A DNA stretch of 10,442 nucleotides from an uncultured Oscillospiraceae bacterium (GTDB lineage Bacteria > Bacillota_A > Clostridia > Oscillospirales > Oscillospiraceae), in NCBI GenBank assembly GCA_944386965.1, contig CALXDE010000250.1, forward strand, positions 1 to 10,442, read 5' to 3'. Under the pieces are notes generated by a model. It was not told the DNA's origin. It saw only the letters and a program-made list of their open reading frames with translations, and did no database searches. The translations under genes were made by a program, and so were the position numbers. The first letter of the stretch is position 1. Every line of letters starts with the position of its first letter. This document shows positions 5,717 through 10,442 of the stretch, piece after piece.

Positions 5717-6229
5717 GTGTCTCTTACATTGCAACCCTATGACCGGGCCGGGGCGGTCGCCTATGCCCACCACTGGGCCTATGGCCGCAATCCCCGGTTT
5801 TATGACTACGAGCGCTTGGGCGGTGACTGCACCAATTTTGCCTCCCAGTGTCTATACGCCGGCGGCGGAGTGATGAATTTTGTACGGGATTTTGGATGGT
5901 ACTATGTTGATCCCAACCAGAAAGCGCCCGCCTGGACCGGTGTGGAGTATCTTTTCCAATTTTTGACCCGAGAACAGCCCTCGGCCGGTCCGGCGGCCGT
6001 CGAAGGCGGACCGGAGGATATGATGCCCGGCGATATCATCCAGCTCTCCTTTGATGGACAGCGGTTCGCCCACTCGCCGGTGGTGGTGGTGGGGGGGACG
6101 GAACGTCCAGACAGGACGCTCCAGCTCCTGGTTGCCGCCCACAGCCATGACTGTGACAACAGGCCGCTTCACACCTATCCCTTTCAAAAAGCGCGCTATC
6201 TCCACATAACCGGTATCTACCGGCCCTAA
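5717..6229 (+). CDS. Amidase_6-domain protein (putative cysteine amidase/peptidase)
   Basis: About 170 residues forming a single Amidase_6-like domain. Visible motifs: the opening YDRAGAVAYAHHWAYGRNPRF, the nucleophile segment GGDCTNFASQCLYAGG (C38), the MMPGDIIQL turn typical of NlpC/P60- and CHAP-like folds, and the histidines H119 (FAHS) and H142 (AAHSHDCDN); H119 is the better candidate for the catalytic base. Such domains are thought to cleave amide bonds, often in cell-wall material, but the substrate is unknown. There is no signal peptide or anchor, unlike many wall-active members. GTG 5717 was chosen because GGAGGT (5705-5710) lies 6 bases upstream; GTG 5711 touches that site. The stop overlaps that of the convergent recombinase gene by 3 bases (CTAA at 6226-6229). 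Confidence 0.85.
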   Translation: MSLTLQPYDRAGAVAYAHHWAYGRNPRFYDYERLGGDCTNFASQCLYAGGGVMNFVRDFGWYYVDPNQKAPAWTGVEYLFQFLTREQPSAGPAAVEGGPEDMMPGDIIQLSFDGQRFAHSPVVVVGGTERPDRTLQLLVAAHSHDCDNRPLHTYPFQKARYLHITGIYRP

Positions 6230-7245
6230 GTTTCGGATTTCGATTTGGACTTCGGCTTCACGTGGCCCAGCGGGTTGGCTCTGGCCGCCACCCGCAGGGC
6301 TTCGTTGTCGATGTGGGTATAGATCTCCGTGGTGTTCAGGTGCTCATGGCCCAGCACCTCCTGTACCGCTTTTACATCCACGCCGTTCTGGAGCATCAGC
6401 GTGGCCGCCGTATGGCGCAGCTTGTGGGAGGAGTACTCCTTGCTGTCCAGGCCCGCCTTGGCCAGATACTTCTTTACCAGGGCGTGGACACTAGAGCGGC
6501 TGATGCGCTGATCCCGGGAAGAGAGGAAGAGGGCGGCGGCATCCCGGCCGGTGATCGGATGGCGAACGGCCAGATAGCGGCGCAGGGCCTCCTGACAGGC
6601 GTCGTTGAGATAGACGATCCGGACCTTGTTGCCCTTGCCGTAGACCCGCAGAGCGTCGTCCTGGATATCGTTGAGGTTGATACCGATGAGCTCAGAGATC
6701 CGGAGCCCGCAGTTGAGAAAAAGCGTGAGGATACAGTAGTCCCGCTCCTGCTGAACGCCGTCCACGGCCTCCAGAAGCTCCATGGATTCTCCCAGAGTCA
6801 GATATTTGGGCAGAGATTTTTGAAGCTTGGGGGAGTCGATGTCCCGAATGGGATTTTCCGCCAGAAGGTGGGCCTTATTGGTAAGATAGTTAAAAAATGA
6901 ACGAAGTGTGGCGATCTTTCGCGCCCGGGAGGAGGCGGACAGGCCATATCCGGAGTACCGGCTGTTTTGATGGAGCACCCGGTCCCGGCTGAGATAGGCC
7001 ATATAGCCGTATACATCCGTCAGCGTGATGGTGCGGATAAAGTCGATTTCCACATCCCGGATGTCGATTTCATCCAGTTCCTTGTCCCGAAGGGCTGGGT
7101 TTCGGATCTGTTTCATGTAGCGCAGGAAATTGCGCATATCCAGATAATACTCATCAACAGTTTTTTGGGAATGGGCCTTGATCGTCTCATGGTAGGATAG
7201 AAAATCAATCAGGATGCGCGGAGAATCCGCCCTATAGTCCAACAT
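6226..7245 (-). CDS. Tyrosine recombinase, XerC/XerD-like
   Basis: A 339-residue phage-integrase-family recombinase. The N-terminal SAM-like DNA-binding domain spans about residues 8-125 and the catalytic domain about 145-325. The catalytic set is complete: R182 (NCGLRISEL), K207 (GKGNKVR), H274-x-x-R277 (SSHKLRHTAA), H300 (EVLGHEHL) and the nucleophile Y309 (TTEIYTH). The tail is short and basic (KPKSKSKS). It may be the chromosome-dimer-resolution enzyme or a paralogue; surrounding housekeeping genes argue against recent arrival on an integrative element. The start is uncertain: ATG 7245 begins the family-like MLDYRADSPRILIDFL. GTG codons at 7266 and 7326 are alternatives, and none has a convincing ribosome binding site. 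A perfect palindrome lies upstream at 7335-7362. Confidence 0.9.
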   Translation of the reverse strand: MLDYRADSPRILIDFLSYHETIKAHSQKTVDEYYLDMRNFLRYMKQIRNPALRDKELDEIDIRDVEIDFIRTITLTDVYGYMAYLSRDRVLHQNSRYSGYGLSASSRARKIATLRSFFNYLTNKAHLLAENPIRDIDSPKLQKSLPKYLTLGESMELLEAVDGVQQERDYCILTLFLNCGLRISELIGINLNDIQDDALRVYGKGNKVRIVYLNDACQEALRRYLAVRHPITGRDAAALFLSSRDQRISRSSVHALVKKYLAKAGLDSKEYSSHKLRHTAATLMLQNGVDVKAVQEVLGHEHLNTTEIYTHIDNEALRVAARANPLGHVKPKSKSKSET

Positions 7246-7334
7246 ATCCAATTCGGGACGCCGCACATATGGATGAGGCGGAGCGGTGAGAACGCGCCAG
7301 CCGGAGCCGCCGCAAGCCCGGACCACTCCCCTAT

Positions 7335-7362
7335 ATTGAACAAAATTTTTATTTTGTTCAAT
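7335..7362. repeat. Perfect 28-base palindrome upstream of the tyrosine recombinase
   Basis: ATTGAACAAAAT (7335-7346), TTTT, and ATTTTGTTCAAT (7351-7362) form a perfect 12+4+12 inverted repeat. It is AT-rich in GC-rich surroundings and lies between radA and the recombinase gene. It lacks a GC stem and T-run, so it is unlike a terminator. It could be a recombinase or regulator binding site. Confidence 0.75.
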
Positions 7363-7412
7363 TATGTGTGGACCCCCAAACCTCCTCTCTCTTGCATCAT
7401 TCCGCGCGGAAA

Positions 7413-8795
7413 CTATTTTCCCAGCACAGCCCGGATTGCCTCGCCGATGTTGGCGACTTCAATAAGCTGCAAATTTTCAAAGGTTCCCAGCTTTTGCCGG
7501 TGCCGCTTGGGAATGACGCACCGGCGGAATCCCAGTCGATGAACCTCCGAGAGCCGCTGGGCCAGCTGGTCCACGCTGCGCAGCTCGCCCGTCAGGCCGA
7601 CCTCGCCGATGGCCGCCAGATCAGCGCTGACGCTCTTGTCCAGATAGCTGGACGCCAGGGCCAGAATGGCCGCCAGGTCCGCCGCGGGCTCGTCCAGCGT
7701 CAGCCCGCCGATGATGTTCAGGTAGGAGTCGCAGACAGACACTTTCAGCCCGCCCCGTTTCTCCAGCACCGCGATCAGCATGGCGGCCCGGTTGTAGTCA
7801 AAGCCGTTGCTGGTCCGTCGGGGCACGGAGAAGCTGGTGGGTGCCAGCAGGGCCTGGATTTCCGCCAGCACCGGCCGGTTTCCCTCCATCACACAGGTGA
7901 CGCAGGTGCCGGGCGCATCCTCCGGCCGACCGGAGAGCAGCATCTGGGAGGGATTTTCCACCTCCGCCAATCCGTCCCCCTGCATCTCGAAGACGCCGAT
8001 CTCGTTGGTGGCGCCAAAGCGGTTCTTGGCCGCCCGGAGAATCCGGTAGCTCATGTGCTGGTCCCCCTCGAAGTAGAGGACGCAGTCCACCATGTGCTCC
8101 AGAACCTTGGGGCCGGCGATGGAACCCTCCTTGTTGACATGGCCGATGACAAAAACGGTGGTTCCCTCCCCTTTTGCCAGCTCCATCAGCCGCAGGGTGC
8201 AGTCTTTCACCTGGCCTACACTGCCCGGGGCGGAGTCCAGGGCGCTGTTGTAGAGGGTCTGGATGGAGTCCACGATGAGAATATCCGGCTGCTCCTGTTC
8301 TACGGACGACAACACATCCTCCAACTCGGTTTCTGAGAGAACATACAGGTTCTCCCCCACCACGCCCAGCCGCCGGGCCCGCAGTTTCAGCTGCCCCACC
8401 GACTCCTCGCCAGAGACATACAGCACCTTGGCAAAGGCGCAGAGCGTCTGGCAGATCTGGAGCATCAGGGTGCTCTTGCCGATGCCAGGCGCGCCGCCCA
8501 CCAATACCAGGGACCCCCGCACCGCGCCGCCCCCCAGGACCCGATCCAGCTCACGCATACCGGTGGAGAAACGGAGTTCTTCTTCTGCTTCAATCTCTGT
8601 TAAAGGAATTGCCTTTACAGTATGAAATGAACTTTTGGACCTTCCCGCGCTGCCCTTTCTGCCTTTTCCATTGCTGTCTGGCTGCTCGACAATGGTATTC
8701 CACGCCCCGCAGGCCGGGCATCGCCCGGCCCATTTGGGCGTTTCACTGCCGCACTCGGTACAAAAAAAGACGCTTTTATTTTTCATCGCTTTCAT
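7413..8795 (-). CDS. radA: DNA repair protein RadA (Sms)
   Basis: RadA is a RecA-like, hexameric DNA-dependent ATPase that drives branch migration of recombination intermediates. The 460 residues match the family length. In order: an N-terminal four-cysteine zinc finger (C12, C15, C26, C29: FCTECGSETPKWAGRCPACGAW), Walker A GAPGIGKST (102-109), Walker B ILIVDSIQT (172-180), the RadA-specific KNRFG motif (257-261), and a C-terminal Lon-protease-like domain (about 300-455). The start was set at ATG 8795 because it overlaps the TGA of cwlD as ATGA (8792-8795), a coupling arrangement. ATG 8786, three codons on, is an alternative; longer in-frame starts up to 8921 lie inside cwlD and lack family similarity. 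The next gene on the strand begins about 170 bases further on. Confidence 0.97.
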   Translation of the reverse strand: MKAMKNKSVFFCTECGSETPKWAGRCPACGAWNTIVEQPDSNGKGRKGSAGRSKSSFHTVKAIPLTEIEAEEELRFSTGMRELDRVLGGGAVRGSLVLVGGAPGIGKSTLMLQICQTLCAFAKVLYVSGEESVGQLKLRARRLGVVGENLYVLSETELEDVLSSVEQEQPDILIVDSIQTLYNSALDSAPGSVGQVKDCTLRLMELAKGEGTTVFVIGHVNKEGSIAGPKVLEHMVDCVLYFEGDQHMSYRILRAAKNRFGATNEIGVFEMQGDGLAEVENPSQMLLSGRPEDAPGTCVTCVMEGNRPVLAEIQALLAPTSFSVPRRTSNGFDYNRAAMLIAVLEKRGGLKVSVCDSYLNIIGGLTLDEPAADLAAILALASSYLDKSVSADLAAIGEVGLTGELRSVDQLAQRLSEVHRLGFRRCVIPKRHRQKLGTFENLQLIEVANIGEAIRAVLGK

Positions 8796-9535
8796 CCGCC
8801 TTCGCAGCTCTCCGTAGTCTTGTATTGCAAATAGCCCGCCGCAATGGTCAGGGCCAGTTTGGTCTGATACGGGTCCGACCGGAGGAGCGCTGTCTCCTCC
8901 GCGTTGGAGAGAAAGCCGCATTCCACCAGGATACCCGGCGCGTCAACATGGCTGAGCAGGTAAACGGAGCTGCCGATGGCTTTCTCCTGTTTCTCGTTGC
9001 CGGAGTTGACTGCCTGGTTCAGCGCTGCCTGCACCGATGCGGCCAGCGTGTCCGCCCCCTCCCTCCCGTTGTAAAAAACCTGGGCGCCGTGGACGCTTCG
9101 CACCTGGGGCAGGCTGTTCTGATGGATGCTGATGAGGGCGGCATCCCCTGCGGCATTGACCAGGTCCACCCGGTTGTGGATGTCGGATACCTTTTGATTC
9201 CGCAGACCCTCTACCCCTTCGCTGTGGATGGAGACATCCTCTGTGCGGACCATCGCCGTCTCCTGTCCAAGCAGGGTCAAAACGGCCTCCAGCCGCTTGG
9301 CCACCGCCAGATTGACCGACGCCTCCGTGGTCCCGTCCTCCGCCACGGCTCCGCCGTCCGCGCCGCCGTGTCCCGCATCGACCACAACTACCTGAGCAGA
9401 CGGCCTTCCCTTCCCAGACGCCTGCAGCGCCGGAGCGCTTTCGCCTCCCCGCCAGCCAATGACCCCAAGGATCAGCAGACAGGCGGCAGCACACAGATAA
9501 GCGGCGCCTCTTCGGCCCTGTATCACAAAAAACAC
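8792..9535 (-). CDS. cwlD: N-acetylmuramoyl-L-alanine amidase CwlD (spore cortex maturation)
   Basis: A 247-residue Amidase_3 enzyme. CwlD removes peptide side chains from cortex peptidoglycan on the way to muramic-delta-lactam, the mark recognised by germination lytic enzymes. An N-terminal hydrophobic segment (about residues 11-27) acts as signal or anchor. The catalytic domain shows zinc ligands H56 (VDAGHGG), E71 (DGTTEASVN) and H138 (ISIHQN), and the catalytic glutamate E205 (LVECGFLSN). The short form with one hydrophobic N-terminal segment fits CwlD rather than a vegetative CwlC/LytC-type amidase. GTG 9535 was preferred over GTG 9544 because GGTGG lies 5 bases upstream of it, whereas 9544 is inside that site. 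It is followed by radA with a 4-base overlap. Confidence 0.9.
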   Translation of the reverse strand: MFFVIQGRRGAAYLCAAACLLILGVIGWRGGESAPALQASGKGRPSAQVVVVDAGHGGADGGAVAEDGTTEASVNLAVAKRLEAVLTLLGQETAMVRTEDVSIHSEGVEGLRNQKVSDIHNRVDLVNAAGDAALISIHQNSLPQVRSVHGAQVFYNGREGADTLAASVQAALNQAVNSGNEKQEKAIGSSVYLLSHVDAPGILVECGFLSNAEETALLRSDPYQTKLALTIAAGYLQYKTTESCEGG

Positions 9536-9545
9536 GCAATCCACC

Positions 9546-9566
9546 CCCGTTCACTATATGAACGGG
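9546..9566 (-). promoter_or_regulatory. Leader hairpin before cwlD
   Basis: CCCGTTCA (9546-9553), CTATA, and TGAACGGG (9559-9566) form a perfect 8-bp inverted repeat. In the cwlD message it ends exactly where the GG-rich ribosome binding site begins, so it may affect translation or be an operator. On the minus strand its loop also gives CATATAGT, similar to a SigE -10 box. Confidence 0.5.
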
Positions 9567-9578
9567 TGATTTCTCTTT

Positions 9579-9607
9579 ATTCTACCACAGCTTGTCCGGA
9601 CTGTCGA
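9579..9607 (-). promoter_or_regulatory. Candidate promoter of the cwlD-radA operon
   Basis: Reading the minus strand, TCGACA (9607-9602) and TAGAAT (9584-9579) are separated by 17 bases, each one mismatch from the SigA consensus. The transcription start would be near 9572, giving a leader of about 37 bases that contains the 8-bp hairpin. A sporulation sigma factor cannot be excluded. Confidence 0.55.
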
Positions 9608-9632
9608 CACTTTTCCGGCGGCGGCATACAAT
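9604..9632 (+). promoter_or_regulatory. Candidate promoter of the cotJ operon
   Basis: TCGACA (9604-9609) and TACAAT (9627-9632) are 17 bases apart and would suit SigA. The same -10 region reads CATACAAT (9625-9632), which matches the -10 consensus of SigE, the mother-cell factor that controls cotJ in Bacillus subtilis. The SigE -35 is poor here. The -35 box overlaps that of the divergent cwlD promoter in the palindrome TGTCGACA (9602-9609). Confidence 0.6.
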
Positions 9633-9639
9633 GGGATGA

Positions 9640-9654
9640 GTGCGCTGCGCGCAC
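9640..9654 (+). promoter_or_regulatory. Small GC-rich hairpin in the cotJ leader
   Basis: GTGCGC (9640-9645), TGC, and GCGCAC (9649-9654) form a perfect 6-bp stem about 15 bases before the AGGAGG ribosome binding site. It would lie near the 5' end of the transcript and might stabilise the message. Confidence 0.35.
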
Positions 9655-9683
9655 CGTGAACACAAGTTAGGAGGAACCATCCC

Positions 9684-10136
9684 TTGTACAACGAACCTGC
9701 CAACACCGGCGATGTGCTGGACGGCAATCTGCCGGGCAAGCGCGCCGGCATGGTGTTTCCCTATGTTCCCATGCAGAACAGCAGTCCCGCCGTGTATGAA
9801 CAGGCGGAGGGCCTGGAGAATGGTACGCTGTTTCCGGGCCTGAATCTCCCCTTTCACAAGGAGATCAAGACTCGCCTCAACTGTAATAATACTCCCCTGT
9901 GTGAGCTGATGGCCCTGGATTTTGCTGTGGCGGAGCTGGGGCTGTATCTGGACACCCACAAGGAGGACCGGGAGGCCTTCGCGCTCTATCAGAAATATGC
10001 CGCCATGTATCAGGAGGGCAAGGCCAAATATGAGAAGCAGTACGGTCCCCTGGAGCAGAGTTCAGCCGCCCAGGGCTCCAGCTACAACTGGCTGGAAAAT
10101 CCGTGGCCCTGGGATTATGTGGGAGGTGGCAAATAA
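9684..10136 (+). CDS. cotJB: Fused CotJA-CotJB spore coat protein
   Basis: A 150-residue protein joining two coat proteins that are normally separate. Residues about 24-57 (VFPYVPMQ...VYEQAEGLENGTLFPGLNLPF) match the CotJA pattern. Residues about 70-144 match CotJB: LALDFAVAEL-type opening, LGLYLDTHKEDREA, YEKQYGPL and the diagnostic YNWLENPWPW. The frame is continuous with no stop between the parts, so this is a genuine fusion or a reading of one. The start is TTG 9684, supported by AGGAGG (9669-9674) 9 bases upstream; no ATG in frame is near. The proteins are mother-cell products that assemble in the inner spore coat with CotJC. The stop overlaps the next start as TAATG (10134-10138). Confidence 0.88.
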   Translation: MYNEPANTGDVLDGNLPGKRAGMVFPYVPMQNSSPAVYEQAEGLENGTLFPGLNLPFHKEIKTRLNCNNTPLCELMALDFAVAELGLYLDTHKEDREAFALYQKYAAMYQEGKAKYEKQYGPLEQSSAAQGSSYNWLENPWPWDYVGGGK

Positions 10137-10336
10137 TGTTTGTCTATGAGAAGAAGCTCCAGTATCCGGTAAAGATCAAGAACACAAACCCCAAACTGGC
10201 GGCAATCATTATCTCCCAGTACGGCGGACCGGACGGAGAGCTGGGCGCCTCGCTGCGCTATCTGAGCCAGCGTTTCTCCATGCCCTATCCCGAGCTGAAG
10301 GGACTCCTCACCGACATCGGTACCGAGGGGTCATAA
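10136..10336 (+). pseudogene. cotJC: CotJC manganese-catalase-like coat protein, truncated after residue 64
   Basis: The first 64 residues (MFVYEKKLQYPVKIKN...LAAIIISQYGGPDGELGASLRYLSQRFSMPYPELKGLLTDIGTE) match CotJC closely, with no decay. Family members run on for about 190-200 residues, continuing GTE-ELAHLEM, which holds metal-binding Glu and His. Here GTE is followed by GS and a TAA stop at 10334-10336. None of the three plus-strand frames downstream to 10442 resumes CotJC sequence, so a simple point frameshift is excluded within the visible region. A GGAGG site (10122-10126) lies 9 bases before ATG, and the start overlaps the cotJAB stop. The 5' part therefore looks fully functional for expression. 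The break is best explained by an insertion or other rearrangement at about 10328; misassembly is the alternative. Confidence 0.8.
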
Positions 10337-10440
10337 TGACACCCTCTTTTGCGGTGGAGGCTCGTAATGGACTCCAATACAAAGCGCCACTTGGCGGGGA
10401 GCAGATTCAATCGTATTTCCAGACGTCGATTTGGATACAC
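10285..10440 (-). CDS. Possible C-terminal tail of a large serine recombinase (partial)
   Basis: This minus-strand frame enters from the right window edge and is open for 51 codons to a TAG at 10287-10285, inside cotJC. It begins VYPNRRLEIRLNLLPAKW. The pattern V-Y-x-x-[KR]-R-[LI]-E-I-x-[LF] is what I would expect near the C-terminus of clostridial large serine recombinases, whose genes usually sit at the edge of their element with the 3' end next to the attachment site. The later part (about residue 38 onward) would be read from host cotJC DNA. The evidence is one short motif, and another minus frame ends at 10331, so this may be chance. Confidence 0.25.
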   Translation of the reverse strand: MYPNRRLEIRLNLLPAKWRFVLESITSLHRKRGCHYDPSVPMSVRSPFSSG

Positions 10441-10442
10441 GA
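10328..10442. mobile_element. Possible left edge of an element inserted in cotJC
   Basis: From about 10328 cotJC homology ends abruptly. The last 112 bases are roughly 49% G+C by my count, whereas the surrounding genes are clearly more GC-rich. The codon pattern in every open frame lacks the strong G/C third-position bias of the neighbours. A near-palindrome spans the junction (10325-10346). A plus-strand frame opens at ATG 10336 with GAGGGG upstream, overlapping the cotJC stop (TAATG); its 35 visible residues (MTPSFAVEARNG...) are not recognised. On the minus strand one frame resembles a recombinase tail. Too little is visible to name the element. Confidence 0.4.

Noticed and set aside
6226..7245. 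Tyrosine recombinase as the integrase of a genomic island
   Set aside because: It is flanked by radA and ordinary genes, with no tRNA, cargo genes or direct repeats seen. It looks like a resident Xer-type gene.
7368..8336. 322-residue plus-strand frame opposite radA
   Set aside because: radA has every family motif intact; the opposite frame is a shadow without a recognisable domain.
8609..9670. 353-residue plus-strand frame opposite cwlD and the start of radA
   Set aside because: It covers two well-supported minus-strand genes and the divergent promoter region. It has no family similarity and no suitable ribosome binding site.
1..10442. CRISPR arrays, tRNA or rRNA genes
   Set aside because: No regularly spaced repeats and no cloverleaf or rRNA-like sequence were seen in the window on reading.

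Overview
The window looks like chromosomal DNA of a GC-rich, endospore-forming Clostridia member, most likely of the Oscillospiraceae type (Flavonifractor/Oscillibacter-like; inferred from protein style, strong Shine-Dalgarno sites and GC-rich codon use, not from a search). Spore formation is shown by a SigH-type sigma factor, a CwlD cortex amidase and the cotJ coat genes. The DNA is gene-dense, with about 14 complete or partial genes on both strands.

Layout. Positions 1-2098 (+): the 3' part of ruvB, an ABC-type/SMC-like AAA ATPase, and an SdpI-family membrane protein overlapping it by 4 bases. Positions 2115-4496 (+): glmM, then a sigH-like gene driven by a consensus vegetative promoter that lies almost on its start codon, then a small two-site zinc-ribbon protein ending at a strong intrinsic terminator. 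Positions 4577-5115 (-): a two-gene cassette of a small membrane protein followed by an XRE regulator, with two matching operator palindromes in its promoter. Positions 5349-5549 (+): an isolated DUF1858 redox-disulfide protein with its own promoter and terminator. Positions 5717-6229 (+): a cytoplasmic-looking Amidase_6 protein whose ribosome binding site is buried in a 12-bp hairpin; its stop overlaps the stop of a convergent tyrosine recombinase gene (-, 6226-7245). A perfect 28-base palindrome lies upstream of the recombinase. Positions 7413-9535 (-): cwlD and radA, overlapping by ATGA. Positions 9684-10336 (+): a fused cotJA-cotJB gene followed by cotJC, divergent from cwlD.

How the genes fit together. 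RuvB, RadA and the tyrosine recombinase are housekeeping recombination functions; GlmM feeds peptidoglycan synthesis; SigH, CwlD and CotJ belong to sporulation. The cwlD and cotJ units diverge from one small region where both candidate promoters use the same palindromic -35 box.

The most notable observation is at the right end. cotJC matches its family for 64 residues and stops two codons later, in the middle of the metal-site motif, at a near-palindrome. The DNA after that point has lower GC content, looks unlike the host genes, and carries on its minus strand a frame resembling the C-terminal tail of a large serine recombinase. I infer that cotJC may be interrupted by a mobile element. By analogy with the skin element in sigK and SPbeta in spsM, it might be excised in the mother cell. 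Only about 115 bases of the presumed element are visible, so this remains a hypothesis; a misassembly or an ordinary disrupted gene is also possible.
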